From the NCBI RefSeq assembly GCF_949987515.2, contig NC_082694.2, forward strand, positions 62,432,080 through 62,496,079: a DNA stretch of 64,000 nucleotides, given 5' to 3'. A model generated the notes under the pieces. It made no database searches. It saw nothing but the letters and a program-made list of their open reading frames with translations, and had not been told where the DNA came from. Below, piece by piece: positions 1-12,065 of this stretch; within the stretch, counting starts at the first letter, position 1, and every line of letters begins with the position of its first letter. This DNA is from Delphinus delphis (Eukaryota; Chordata; Mammalia; Artiodactyla; Delphinidae). The position numbers and the translations under genes are program-made.

Positions 1-665
1 AAACAACACATTTTGACAATTTCTAATTAGCAACCCCAAACTGATTCTCCAAAATAAGACTGCAGCTCCTCAGAAGACCCATGTTCTCTCCAGGCAGAGC
101 TGAGTTACCATAAATCATAGGGACACGGTGCACTCACCCATAAGACCTAATATAAAGATAGTCTCCTAAAGCACATTCCAAGTTAGCCTTATCATAAATA
201 GCACCTTGAGGCACACTGAAAACCTATGGCGACTCAAATCTTTTTATCAGTTATAAGCGAATGATTTTTAATTGCAAAAGTTTTCTGTTAAGAGAGCAGA
301 GTAAAACCAGCATGTTTTAGAACATTTTAAGATTGTCAGCTTTGAGGATGAGGCAGACAGAGTTCAGTATCATTACGTTTTCAGTCACATTCAGAACCTC
401 CAATCTGTGAGATTAAAGTCAGCCTATTTTTAAATTCTTGCAGAACATCCCCATCGTAGTTTACTTGCAAGTAGGTGGATTTATGTCTTCATTTGATTAT
501 CAGAATAACGCGATTATTTCAGTCATGTGGCCATGAAACGTTTCCTTATTGCACATATCAAAAATATGTGTCTGATACCTGAAGAATTTCAGGAGCAGAG
601 AGATCATTAGATGTTTAAGTATTTAAAAAAAATGATTACTAATATACATTTAAAATCATAGTTTT
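1..665. other. Anonymous AT-rich sequence
   Basis: No reading frame, RNA gene or repeat that I recognise. Probably intergenic or intronic single-copy DNA. Confidence 0.5.
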
Positions 666-721
666 AGAGATAGGCAAGATATTAAGGAACATCAGAGATA
701 GACAAGATATTAAGGAACATA
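666..721. repeat. 28-bp tandem duplication (2 copies)
   Basis: Two adjacent 28-bp units (666-693 and 694-721) share the core gacaagatattaaggaaca or its ggcaag variant and differ at about two bases. This is a simple local duplication and is not part of a longer array. Confidence 0.9.
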
Positions 722-739
722 TTAAGTACATCTGTAAAA

Positions 740-860
740 CGTACTCATTTTACAGATGGGGAAAGAGAAACGTAAAGTGATTTGTTGAAAGTCCAATAGC
801 TAGCCGATGGGCAGACTAGGATGAGATAACTTTGCCCCATTTCCTCATCAAACAACTACA
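740..860 (-). repeat. MIR-like SINE relic
   Basis: The stretch reads like the reverse complement of the MIR core: 'tcattttacagatggggaaa', then a gap, then 'agtgatttgttgaaagtcc' and 'aatagctagc'. It is heavily diverged, and both the boundaries and the family call come from memory of the consensus. Confidence 0.5.
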
Positions 861-1602
861 CACTGCTGTCTTTATATGGTGTTAATCCCGAAGGAAGATT
901 TCAACCATTTTACACATCTTTGAGAAAAACTGGATGAGATTTCCCTGAATCTGACTGGAAGAGAAAGGCACCATGATTCACACAAGGCAGCTAACAAAAC
1001 TGAAGATTAGAAGTGAGAAGTGATTTGCCCAGAGTCAGTGTCACAGGTAAGGGCTTGAGCATCTTCTCCACTCATCACTGGAGTCACTCACCAGACTCCC
1101 ACTGTGATTGCTAGTTCTTGTGTGAAAGTTTTTGTCAACAGTTTTCTTTTCGCAGACAATCAGATGTATTTTGTAACTAGATGGGCACAGGGTAGGATTA
1201 ATTGCAGTATGCACTTAATGGATTCATTGAATCCATGCAATCATGGATTCACTGTTAATAAAAAAAAGTTCAGCTATCCAGAGGTGATCTGATGTAAGAT
1301 CTCCCAATAGTGGTGTACCATCATAGATGGTAAAAAATGAAATCAGGAAATACTGAAGTGAGATCCACACAGAAAAGATAACGAGGAAAATACACCCTCT
1401 TCTGAAAAGATTGAAAGAAAAAAAAAAAAAAAACTGGGTCATTAGAGTTGTTAATATACCCTGAAGAACAATAAATAACTTTTCCTGTCATCCTTGACAT
1501 TCTGACATATTCCAGTCGCTAAATTTCTGGGACCAAGGTGACTATGGTGTTGTGAATAAAATAGCCCCATGGTTCCTAGTTCCCCTATAACTCCTTGCAG
1601 TA
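861..1602. other. Anonymous sequence
   Basis: Nothing recognisable apart from short A-runs (for example 1419-1433). The short open frames on both strands have no domain or composition that suggests coding. Confidence 0.45.
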
Positions 1603-1621
1603 ACCCATATATATATATGGG

Positions 1622-1671
<50 letters not shown>
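1603..1671. repeat. AT microsatellite with palindromic head
   Basis: A perfect 20-bp palindrome (acccatatatatatatgggt, 1603-1622) is followed by about 19 uninterrupted AT units (1624-1661) and a short imperfect tail. Such tracts can extrude cruciforms and are usually length-variable. Confidence 0.95.
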
Positions 1672-1959
1672 CAGGCAATGGGACAAAAAACTGGGAAGTG
1701 TAGAAACCAAAGTCCAATTACTACACTTCAGAAGAACACTGATAAAACTGGAAGGGAACATAGATGCCACCAATGATAATCTGCTTATCTTCAAAAGTCA
1801 GAAGAAAAGGGAATACTAGAATCTACATTATCAATAATCTTTCCTTTACTAACCTAAATTTCTAGACTTATCTCAAGTTATAATTCCATGTTTCATTATT
1901 CATTTCAAAACAATTACTTGATAATGCATCCATAAATAATAGCTCATGACACACACACA
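1672..1959. other. Anonymous sequence
   Basis: No feature recognised. Confidence 0.4.
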
Positions 1960-2290
1960 GCTCCTTCTGCTCTAGCTCTTTCCAATTCTTCTCTCTTCTC
2001 ATTATCTCTGACAAAACTCCACCCATCTTTTAAGGTCTGTCCAGAATGCCTTATTCACCAGCAAATTTTCCGTGATACATGGTTAAACCTCTCTTCCCCC
2101 GACAGTGTCTTTCGGTAATCATATATTGTCTTGTATCAGTAACTTCTACACTTATCTTCTTCTCTCAAGTGATTATCTGCTTTTTAGGGAAGCGACCCTA
2201 ATTCTACTTGTCTCTGTAATTCACAGGGACTAAAACAAAAGCCCCTATATTGCTTGTCCTTCAAAATTATGATGAGTTGAACAGAGATGA
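1960..2290 (+). repeat. L2 LINE relic (probable)
   Basis: The order of motifs resembles the L2 3' region: a stretch like 'cacccatcttttaaggtctg' followed by 'gaatgccttattcacc', then 'ctctgtaattcacagggact'. It is strongly diverged and the boundaries are approximate. Confidence 0.45.
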
Positions 2291-2954
2291 CTTGACTCTC
2301 ATTCTTTCTGTCCAGTTGTATTGTGTTTGCTCTTATAGTAGTCAATGGGGTAAAAATAAAATGAACTTTATCCTTCTTAGGATGTCATATTTCAAAATAG
2401 TTATTTGTCTTTAATTCTCTTCAAAATATGGTCTAAGGAAAATGAAAATATTCTCAAAGAAAACAATATATTAACTAGGAAAAAAAAGTACAATATTTCC
2501 TAACCAGATCACAATATAAAAATCGGTAACCACAATGTGTCTTGCCAATGGCACAATGAATCTCTTAATTTTATTGTGTCTCCTATTAATTCATTATCTT
2601 TTCAGCCAGCATTTACCACAAGCAGATTTCAGAAATTTCCCCCTGAATAATTCTCATGCTAAAAAATGAAATATTTAATTACTCATGAAAGGTTAATTGT
2701 ATAATACTGTGAAAAAAATAATAATTGCTCTGCTTTGTCTGATTTCTTTTAAAGTTAAGTTGTTTTTTTTTAAAAATAATGTATTGCAATTATCTTAGAC
2801 TTCTTAGATTTTGAGAACTGCAATGGATCTTAGATAACATTTAGCTAATACTACACAGAGTTAGTAACTGAACAACAATAGTCTAAGGAAATATCTTTTT
2901 ATACTTTTTTTTTTTTTGCCTCTCTTGATTACAGTGCTTTCCCTTGTGCACCTG
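2291..2954. other. Anonymous AT-rich sequence
   Basis: No gene or repeat recognised. Runs of A and T are common. Confidence 0.4.
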
Positions 2955-3130
2955 AGGCTCCTGGTTCCTCACCTCCACTTCTCTGGAATAATTTGTAGTT
3001 GTTGGCTTGCCTGTCTGTTCCCTTACACTTAACTTTCCTTGAAATCTGGTACCATGTCTCACTACATGAGTATTCAGTATGTACCAGAAACCTACTGGAC
3101 ACTCAATAAATATTTGGTGAAGGAATGAAA
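2955..3130 (+). repeat. L2 LINE 3' end relic
   Basis: The tail 'cactcaataaatatttggtg' followed by 'aaggaatgaaa' matches the typical L2 3' end (ctcaataaatrtttgttgaatgaatga). Upstream, 'accatgtctcactacatgag' lies where L2 usually has its 'gtgtctctttcatc' segment. Confidence 0.6.
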
Positions 3131-4234
3131 TAACTTGTTTCAAATATATAAGATATGTATCGGATTAACGTCTCACTATTTCCAATGAATTGCTTAAATC
3201 CAAGTTGAAATAAATTATAAATGATATTTTCAAATATTCATTAGTCTTTCATCAAGCAGTAACTTATGTTAATCTTTTTTTGTCTTTTCTATTCTTACTC
3301 TAATCCCCTCTTTTAGTAAACCACACCCAATTCAGCAACCAAAGCAAAATGATAATAACCAAATAATTCCCAGCACTTTTTTCCCACTCTTAAAATTCCA
3401 GCAGAGTAGTTAAGACAGCATTATTTGACTTCTAAGTAATGAAACACAAGATTATTTCTAGAAATAATGTTATTCTAACCAAATTCAAAATGAAAACATA
3501 TTTGATGCTTCCATAAATTTCATGGATTTTTTAATATAGTAGAATGTGTTCTCTAAGTAGTTACTGGATGTAAATCATGTATGAAATTAAACACATTTTA
3601 AATATTTCCCTTACATTATACTAGTAGCTTACAAATAAGCAATTATTTCTAAATATTTCTGTTTTGTGCTTTCATGTTTGCTGAAATGTGGTTTATCAGT
3701 TTTAGGAAATGACTGGAAGTTAAGAAAACAGTTCAGTTGTTTTTGTTTTTGTTTTTTTTGACTAAACGAGAAAACTCCTTGGAAAACTCCAAGGAGAGCT
3801 GGCCTTTGGATTTGTGCAGAATGGGCACAATGTCTGTCCACAACCTTGGCTTCCCCACTTTCTTTTATCATAGACTGAGCATCTATTGAGGAATGTTACT
3901 GAATACTCTCTGCAGCTGAGGTCTACATACTCCATGTGTAAACCTTCCTAGGATGCTTATTAGAGATAGAATTGGGAGATGGGATTGCCTGACAAGTGAA
4001 CGCACAGCTATGACGAAGGAGGAAAAATATCACTAAGTACAAAAAATATAGAAATATAGAAAGTAGAAAAATATCCTACTAAGTACAAAAAATGAGTAGA
4101 TCATCAGATTCTTTCTACCTTCCTTTGGTTTGAGGGTTATAAATTTCATCTCTTCTATATTTCATCGAAGGAGGAAGTAATCTCCATTAAGGCAGGGATT
4201 TTTTTTGTGTGTCCTATTACTACTCTATACCCAG
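3131..4234. other. Anonymous sequence with a local duplication
   Basis: No gene found. A duplicated segment lies at 4024-4048 and 4067-4093 (shared core ctaagtacaaaaaat), consistent with a tandem duplication of about 43 bp. Confidence 0.45.
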
Positions 4235-4238
4235 GATC

Positions 4239-4921
4239 TGAAACTGCTAGGTGGCGTTTCAGGGGGCTCCAAAGACCTCTGGTTCTTTATGTCTCAATGC
4301 AGAAAGAATTCAGCGAGAGGCAAAGTGATAGATAAGAAGTGATTTATTAGAACAGGATTCTTCCAAGGCTTGCAAGCAGGCAGGCAAGAGGGTGCCACAC
4401 CCCCAGAACTTAGTGAGCTACACTTTTATAATCAGAGGAAAAGACCACCTTCTTCCTCATTCTTGAGTAGATGTCTTACTTCCATCATCAGCTCCTCCTC
4501 CACGTCAGGCGGGGGAGTTGTCCCTACATGGTCAAGCCAGGACTGTCATGGCGCAATGGAAATGAACAAAAAGGTGGTAACATATGCTAAAAATGACAAA
4601 TCACTTCAGGTTGCAATATAGTGTCACCCTTTCCTTATATTTTTGTTTTTGATGTGCCCAGAGGAGCATATCCTAGGAATCATTAACTTACTGGGCTCAC
4701 TGGGCAGGATGTGGGGCTCATGCCACCATTGTTTCATTGTATTGGGGCATTTCTCATGCTTCTGTTGCACGGTTTTGTTGCTAACCAAGCCAGCTTGTTT
4801 TGTGGCTAAGCAAACCTGCTTTCTTCACTGATCGTTAACTTACAGGAGTCTCCCATATTTTGTCTTTACTTATAGTCACCTAGTGGGATTAACTATATGG
4901 TCACCTACTTTTTCCCTATCA
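4239..4921 (-). mobile_element. Solo LTR, ERV1-like (gammaretrovirus-type spacing)
   Basis: On the minus strand this 683-bp unit starts TGATAGGG and ends GCAGTTTCA (TGA...TCA ends). It is bracketed by a 4-bp duplication GATC (4235-4238 and 4922-4925). It has an LTR layout: a U3-like part, a TATA box (sense TTATAAAAG), then a polyadenylation signal AATAAA about 80 nt later and a short U5. Both the 4-bp TSD and this architecture fit ERV class I. No internal retroviral sequence is present, so it is a solo LTR left by LTR-LTR recombination. I cannot name the family. Confidence 0.75.
4343..4431 (-). promoter_or_regulatory. LTR TATA box and polyadenylation signal
   Basis: The sense-strand TATA-like TTATAAAAG lies at 4423-4431 and AATAAA at 4343-4348. 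The interval between them is the right size for the LTR R region. This is what identifies the unit as an LTR and gives its orientation. Whether it still has promoter activity cannot be told from sequence. Confidence 0.65.
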
Positions 4922-5469
4922 GATCTAGGAAATGCCTATTAATGTAGGTGAAATAATATGAATTTAATGAAAAAAAGTGATTTTATTATCTTCTTTGAAT
5001 TAAAAAGATCACACCTTGTATCATTTCTTCTACAGTTCATATTTGTGACTCTATCTTGATTAAACTCTTAAATGAAGGCAATTTAGAAAGACATTTTATT
5101 CTTTTTTTTTTTTTACATCTTTATTGGAGTATAATTGCTTTATGATGGTGTGTTAGTCTCTGCTTTATAAAAAAGTGAATCAGTTATACATATGTTCCCA
5201 TATCTCTTCCCTCTTGCATCTCCCTCCCTCTCACCCTCCCTATCCCACCACTCCAGGCGGTCACAAAGCACCAAGCTGATCTCCCTGTGCTATGCGGCTG
5301 CTTCCCACTAGCTATCTGCCTTACGTTTGGTAGTGTATATATGTCCATGCCTCTCTCTCGCTTTGTCACAGCTTACCCTTCCCCCTCCCCATAGCCTCAA
5401 GTCCATTCTCTAGTAGGTCTGTGTCTTTATTCCTGTCTTACCCCTAGGTTCTTCATGACATTTTTTTTC

Positions 5470-8400
5470 TTAAATTCCATATATATGTGTTAGCATACGG
5501 TATTTGTCTTTCTCTTTCTGACTTACTTCACTCTGTATGACAGACTCTAGGTCTATCCAACTCATTACAAATAGCTCAATTTCGTTTCTTTTTATGGCTG
5601 AGTAATATTCCATTGTATATATGTGCCACATCTTCTTTATCCATTCATCCGATGATGGACACTTAGGTTGTTTCCATCTCCGGGCTATTGTAAATAGAGC
5701 TGCAATGAACATTTTGGTACATGACTCTTTTTGAATTATGGCTTTCTCAGGGTATATGCCCAGTAGTGGTATTGCTGGGTCATATGGTAGTTCTATTTGT
5801 AGTTTCTTAAGGAACCTCCATACTGTTCTCCACAGTGGCTGTATCAATTTACATTCCCACCAGCAGTGCAAGAGGGTTCCCTTTTCTCCACACCCTCTCC
5901 AGCATTTATTGTATCTAGATTTTTTGATGATGGCCATTCTGACTGGTGTGAGATGATATCTCATTGTAGTTTTGATTTGCATTTCTCTGATGATTAATGA
6001 TGTTGAGCATTCTTTCATGTGTTTGTTGGCAATCTGTATATCTTCTTTGGAGAAATGTCTGTTTAGGTTTTCTGCCCATTTTTGGAATGGGTTGTTTGTT
6101 TTTTTGTTACTAAGCTGCATGAGCTGCTTATAAATTTTGGAGATTAATCCTTTGTCAGTTGCTTCATTTGCAAATATTTTCTTCCATTCTGAAGGTTGTC
6201 TTTTGGTCTTGTTTATGGTTTCCGTTGCTGTGCAAAAGCTTTGAAGTTTCATTAGGTCCTCATTTGTTTATTTTTGGTTTTATTTCCATTTCTCTAGGAG
6301 GTGGGTCAAAAAGGATCTTGCTGTGATTTATGTCATAGAGTGTTCTGCCTATGTTTTCCTCTAAGAGTTTGATAGTTTCTGGCCTTACATTTAGGTCTTT
6401 AATCCATTTTGAGCTTATTTTTGTGTATGGTGTTAGGGAGTGATCTAAGCTCATACTTTTACATGCAGCTGTCCAGTTTTCCCAGCACCACTTATTGAAG
6501 AGGCTGTCCTTTCTCCACTATACATTCCTGCCTCCTTTATCAAAATTAAGGTGACCATATGTGCGTGGGTTTATCTCTGGGCTTTCTATCCTGTTCCATT
6601 GATCTATATTTCTGTTTTTGTGCGAGTACCATAATGTCTTGATTACTGTAGCTTTGTAGTATAGTCTGAAGTCAGGGAGCCTGGTTCCTCCAGCTCCGTT
6701 TTTCGTTCTCAAGATTGCTTTGGCTATTCGGGGTCTTTTGTGTTTTCATATAAATTGTGAATGTTTTTGTTCCAGTTTTGTGAAAAATGCCAGTGGTAGT
6801 TTGATAGGGATTGCATTGAATCTGTAGATTGCTTTGGGTAGTAGAGTCATTTTCACAATGTTGAATCTTCCAATCCAAGAACATGGTATATCTCTCCATC
6901 AATTTGTATCATTTTTAATTTCTTTCATCAGTGTCTTATAATTTTCTGCATACAGGTCTTTTGTCTCCTTAGGTAGGTTTATTCCTAGATATTTTATTCT
7001 AGGGAGTGTTTTCTTGATGTCACTTTCAGATTTTTCATCCTTAGTATATAGGAATGCAAGAGATTTCTGTGCATTAATTTTGTATCCTGCTACTTTACCA
7101 GATTCATTGATTAGCTCTAGTAGTTTTCTGGTAGCATCTTTAGGATTCTCTATGTATAGTATCATGTCATCTGCAAACAGTGACAGCTTTACTTCTTCTT
7201 TTCCAATTTGGATTTATTTATGACCTGTTCTTCTCTGATTGCTGTGGCTAAAACTTCCAAAACTATGTTGAATAAGAGTGGTGAGAGTGGGCAACCCTGT
7301 CTTGTTCCTGATCTTAGTGGAAACGCTTTCAATTTTTCACCATTGAGGACGATGTTGGCTGTGGATTTGTCATATATAGCCTTTATTATGTTGAGGAAAG
7401 TTCCCTCTATGCCTACTTTCTGCAGGGTTTTTATCATAAATGGGTGTTGAATTTGGTCGAAAGCTTTCTCTGCATCTATTGAGATGATCATATGGTTTTT
7501 CTCCTTCAATTTGTTAATATGATGTATCATGTTGATTGATTTGCTTATATTGAAGAATCCTTGCATTCCTAGAATAAACCCCACTTGATCATGGTGTATG
7601 AACCGTTTAATGTGCTGTTGGATTCTGTTTGCTAGTATTTTGTTGAGGATTTTTGCATCTATGTTCATCAGTGATATTGGCCTGTAGTTTTCTTTCTTTG
7701 TCACATCCTTGTCTGGTTTTGGTATCAGGGTGATGGTGGCCTCGTAGAAGGAGTTTGGGAGTGTTCCTCCCTTTGCTATATTTTGGAAGAGTTTGAGAAG
7801 GATAGGTGTTAGCTCTTCTCTAAATGTTTGATAGAATTCGCCTGTGAAGCCATCTGGTCCTGGGCTTTTGTTTGTTGGAAGGTTTTTAATCACATTTTCA
7901 ATTTCAGTGCTTGTGATTGGTCTGTTCATATTTTCTATTCCTGATTTAGTCTTGGCAGGTTGTGCATTTCTAAGAATTTGTCCATTTCTTCCAGGTTGTC
8001 CATTTTATTGGCAAATAGTTGCTTGTAGTAATCTGTCACAATCTTTTGTATTTCTGCAGTGTTAGTTGTTACTTCTCCTTTTTCATTTCTAATTCTATTG
8101 ATTTGAATCTTCTCCCTTTTTTTGTTGATGAGTCTGGCTAATGGTTTATCAATTTTGTTTATCTTCTCAAAGAACCAGCTTTTAGTTTTATGGATCTTTG
8201 CTGTCATTTCCTTCATTTCTTTTTCATTTATTTCTGATCTGATTTTTATGATTTCTTTCCTTCTGCTAGCTTTGGGGTTTTTTTGTTCTTCTTTCTCTAA
8301 TTGCTTTAGGTGCAAGGTTAGGTTGTTTATTCGAGATGTTTCCTGTTTCATAAGGTAGGAATGTATTGCTGTAAACTTGTCTCTTAGAACTTATTTTGCT

Positions 8401-9268
8401 GCATCCCATAGATTTTGGGTCGTCGTGTCTCCATTGTTATTTGTTTGTAGGTATTTTTTTACTTCCTCTTTGATTTCTTCAGTGATCACTTCGTTATTAA
8501 GTAGTTATTGTTTAGCCTCCATGTGTTTGTATTTTTTACAGATCTTTTCCTGTAATTGATATCTAGTCTCATAGCGTTGTGGTCGTAAAAGATACTTGAT
8601 ACAATTTCAATTTTCTTAAATTTACCAAGGCTTGATTTATGACCCAAGATATGATCTATCCTGGAGAATGTTCCATGAGCACTTGAGAAAAATGTGTATT
8701 CTGTTGCTTTTGGATGGAATGTCCTATAAATATCAATTAAGTCCATCTTGTTTAATGTATCATTTAAAGCTTGTGTCTCCTTATTTATTTTCATTTTGGC
8801 TGATCTGTCCATTGGTGAAAGTGGGGTGTTAAAGTCCCCTACTATGAATGTGTTACTGTCGATTTCCCCTTTTATGGCTGTTAGTATTTGCCTTATGTAT
8901 TGAGGTGCTCCTATGTTGGGTGCATAAATATTTACAATTGTTATAGCTTCTTCTTCAATTGATCCCTTGATCATTATGTAGTGTCCTTTTTTGTCTCTTC
9001 TAATAGTCTTTATTTTAAAGTCTATTTTGTCTGATATGAGAATTGCTACTCCAGCTTTCTTTTGGTTTCCATTTGCATGAAATATCTTCTTCCATCCCCT
9101 CACTTTCAGTCTGTATGTGTCTCTATAGGGTCTGAACTGGGTCTCTTGTAGACAGCAAATATATGGGTCTTGTTTTTGTATCCATTCAGCCCATCTGTGT
9201 CTTTTGGTGGGAGCATTTAGTCCATTTACATTTAAGGTAATTATCGATATGTATGTTCCTATTTCCAT
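5470..9268 (-). pseudogene. L1-A ORF2 (endonuclease/reverse transcriptase), disrupted
   Basis: In intact L1s, ORF2p nicks target DNA and reverse-transcribes L1 RNA in cis. Here the start is ATG at 9268. The first 260 codons form an unbroken AP-type endonuclease domain with the expected catalytic set: N13, E42 (in QET), D145 (GDFN), D205 (RIDHIL) and D229-H230 (YDHN). Later pieces lie in different frames: about 7935-8351, 7189-7929 (RT fingers/palm, LIPKPDKD and ENYRPISL), about 7155-7187 (FADD), then shorter pieces to the C-terminal Cys-rich motif C-x3-C-x7-H-x4-C. At least six frame changes plus stops occur over about 1266 codons. The length fits a normal ORF2. Confidence 0.93.
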
Positions 9269-9326
9269 TTTCTTAATTGTTTTGGGTTCGTTATTGTAGG
9301 TCTTTTCCTTCTCTTGTGTTTCTTGC

Positions 9327-10220
9327 CTAGAGAAGTTCCTTTAGCAGTTGTTGTAGAGCTGGTTTGGTGGTGCTGAACTCTCTCAGCTTTTGCTTGTCTG
9401 TAAAGGTTTTAATTTCTCCATCAAATCTGAATGAGATCCTTGCTGGGTAGAGTAGTCTTGGCTGCAGGTTTTTCTCCTTCATCACTTTCAGTATGTCCTG
9501 CCACTCCCTTCTGGCTTGTAGGGTTTCTGCTGAGAGATCAGCTGTTAACCTTACGGGGATTCCCTTGTGTGTTATTTGTTATTTTTCCCTTGCTGCTTTT
9601 AATATGTTTTCTTTGTATTTAATTTTGACAGTTTGATTAATATATGTCTTGGCATATTTCTCCTTGGATTTATCCTGTATGGGACTCTCTGTGCTTCCTG
9701 GACTTGATTAACTATTTCCTTTCCCATATTAGGGAAGTTTTCAACTATAATCTCTTCAAATATTTTCTCAGTCCCTTTCTTTTTCTCTTCTTCTTCTGGA
9801 ACCCCTATAATTCGAATGTTGGTGCGTTTGATGTTGTCCCAGAGGTCTCTGAGACTGTCCTCAGTTCTTTTCATTCTTTTTTTCCTTATTCTGCTCTGCA
9901 GTAGTTATTTCCACTATTTTATCTTCCAGGTCACTTATCCGTTCTTCTGCCTCAGTTATTCTGCTATTGATGCCATCTAGAGTATTTTTAATTTCATTTA
10001 TTGTGGTGTTCATCGTCATTTGTTTCATCTTTAGTTCTTCTAGACCCTTGTTAAATGTTTCTTGCATTTTTTCTATTGTATTTCCAAGATTTTGGATCAT
10101 CTTTACTATCATTATTCTGAATTCTTTTTCAGGTAGACTGCCTATTTCCTCTACATTTGTTAGGTCTGGTGGGTTTTTATCTTGCTCCTTCATCTGCTGT
10201 GTGTTTTTCTGTCTTCTCAT
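9327..10220 (-). pseudogene. L1-A ORF1 (RNA-binding protein), frameshifted
   Basis: ORF1p is the trimeric nucleic-acid chaperone of L1. ATG is at 10218-10220 and the expected stop (TAG, after LLKELL) at 9327-9329, giving about 297 codons. Residues 1-119 contain the N-terminal segment and a coiled coil (heptad-like, ITEAEERISDLEDKIVEI). A frameshift at a T-run near 9870 moves the RRM part into another frame (9599-9874). A second one near 9600 splits off the C-terminal domain. The frame order and content match the uninterrupted ORF1 of L1-B. Confidence 0.9.
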
Positions 10221-10729
10221 TTTTCTTATCTTACTGTGTTTCGGGTTTCCTTTTTGCAGGCTGCAGGTTCGTAGTTCCTGTTGTTTTTGGTGTCTGTCCC
10301 CAGTGGCTAAGGTTGGTTCAGTGGGTTGTGTAGGCTTCCTGGTGGAGGGGACTAGGGCCTGTGTTGTGGTGGATGAGGCTGGATCTTGTCTTTCTGGTGG
10401 GCAGGTCCAGGTCTGGTGGTGTGTTTTGGGGTGTCTGTGGACTTATTATGATTGTAGGCAGCCTCTCTGCTAATGGGTGGGGTTGTGTTCCTGTCTTGCT
10501 AGTTGTTTGGCATAGGATGTCCAGCACTGTAGCTTGCTGGTCGTTGAGTGAAGCTGGGTGCTGGTGTTGAGATGGAGATCTCTGGGAGATTTTCTCCGTT
10601 TGTTATTATGTGGAGCTGGGAGGTCTCTTGTTGACCAGTTTCCTGAAGTTGGCTCTCCCTCCTCAGAGGCACAGCACTGACTCCTGGCTGCTACACCAAG
10701 AGCCTTTCATCCACACGTCTCAGAGTAAA

Positions 10730-10850
10730 AGGGAGAAAAAGAAGAAAGAAAAAATTAGTAGAAGCAGAAAGAGAGAAGGAAAGAAAGGAGGGAGGGAGGG
10801 TGGAAGGAAGGAAGGAGGGAAAGAAGGAAAAAAAGAAAGGAGATATAGTA
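10730..10850 (+). repeat. Polypurine tract inside L1-A 5' UTR
   Basis: A nearly pure A/G stretch with GGAAGG/GAGGGA motifs. In the L1 sense it is a polypyrimidine tract, placed upstream of a possible splice acceptor at 10704. It could form triplex DNA, and its length may vary between individuals. Confidence 0.85.
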
Positions 10851-11100
10851 AAATAAAATAAAGTAAGATAAAATATAAAGTTATTAAAATAAAAAATAAT
10901 TTTTAAGAGAAAAAAATTTTTTTTAAAACAACAACAAAAAAACGGACGTATAGAGATATCCCTTTCTCTTCTTTGTTCTCATAGCTCCCAGGGGCTCAGC
11001 TTTGGCTTTGGCCCCGCCTCTGCGTGTAGGTCGCAGGAGGGCGTCTGTTCTTCGCTCAGCCAGGACGGGGTTAAAGGAGCCGCTGATTCGGCGGCTCTGG

Positions 11101-11196
11101 CTCACTCAGGCCTGGGGGGAGGGAGGGGCACGGAGTGCGGTGTTGGCTCACTCAGGCCCCGGGGCGGGGGGGAGGGAGGGGCACGGAGTGCGGTGC
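11101..11196 (-). repeat. Two tandem G-rich monomers in L1-A 5' UTR
   Basis: Two copies of a unit start at 11101 and 11147 (period 46 bp). Each begins ctcactcaggcc, continues through a G-run (ggg agggaggggcacgg) and ends gagtgcggtg. The second has a 6-bp longer G-run. Tandem promoter monomers are a known feature of L1 5' UTRs in some mammals. The + strand G-runs (antisense to L1) could form G-quadruplexes. Confidence 0.85.
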
Positions 11197-12055
11197 GTGC
11201 CTGCTGCGTCAGAGGCCTGCGTGACGTTGCACGAGCCTGAGGCGTGCCGTGCGTTCTCCCGGGGAAGTTGTCTCTGGATCCCGGGACCCTGGCAGTGGCG
11301 TGTGGATAGTGACCTGTGCTCGCACACAGGCTTCTTGGTGCCGGCAGCAGCAGCCCTAGCGTCTCCTGCCCGTCTCTGGGGTCCGCGCTGTTAGCCTCGG
11401 CTCGCGCCGGTCTCTGGAGCTCCTTTAAGCAGCGCTCTTAAGAAGCCCTCCCCTCGCGCACCAGGAAACAAAGAGGTAAGAAAAAGTCTCTTGCCTCTTC
11501 GGCAGGCCCAGACTTTTCCCCGGACTCCCTCCCGGCTAGCCGTGGTGCACTAACCCCTGCAGGCTGTGTTCACGCCGCCAACCCCAGTCCTCTCCCTGCC
11601 TCCAACCGAAGCCCGAGCCTCAACTTCTAGCCCCGCCCGCCCTGGCAGGGGAGCAGACAAGCCTCTCGGGCTGGTGAGTGCCGGTCGGCCCTGATCCTCT
11701 GTGCGGGAATCTCCCCGCTTTGCCCTCTGCACCCCTGTTGCTGCGCTCTCCTCAGTGGCTCCAAAGCTTCCCCCTCCGCCTCCCGCAGTCCCGCCCGCGA
11801 AGGGGCTTCCTAGTGTGTGGAAAGCTTTCCTCCTTCACAGCTCCCTCTCAGTGGTGCAGGTCCCGTCCCTATCCTTTTGTCTCTGTTGTTTCTTTTTTCT
11901 TTTGCCCTACCTAGGTACGTGGGGGGTTTCTTGCCTTTTGGGAAGTCTGAGGTCTTCTGTCAGCATTCAGTAGGTGTTCTGTAGGAGTTGTTCCACGTGT
12001 AGATGTATTTCTGGTGTATCTGTGGAGAGGAAGGTGATCCCTGCATCTCACTCCT

Positions 12056-12065
12056 CCGCCATCTT
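12056..12065 (-). promoter_or_regulatory. YY1-type site at L1-A transcription start
   Basis: In the L1 sense this reads AAGATGGCGG, a match to the YY1 core (AANATGGCGGC), about 13 nt from the L1 5' end. In human L1 a YY1 site at the same place directs accurate initiation. The corresponding site in L1-B reads ATGATGGCAG and is weakened. Confidence 0.75.

Noticed and set aside
9967..10473. 168-codon plus-strand frame
   Set aside because: Shadow of L1-A ORF1 and 5' UTR on the opposite strand.
11002..11394. 130-codon plus-strand frame in GC-rich DNA
   Set aside because: It is antisense to the L1-A 5' UTR. GC-rich, stop-poor sequence yields long frames without coding meaning.
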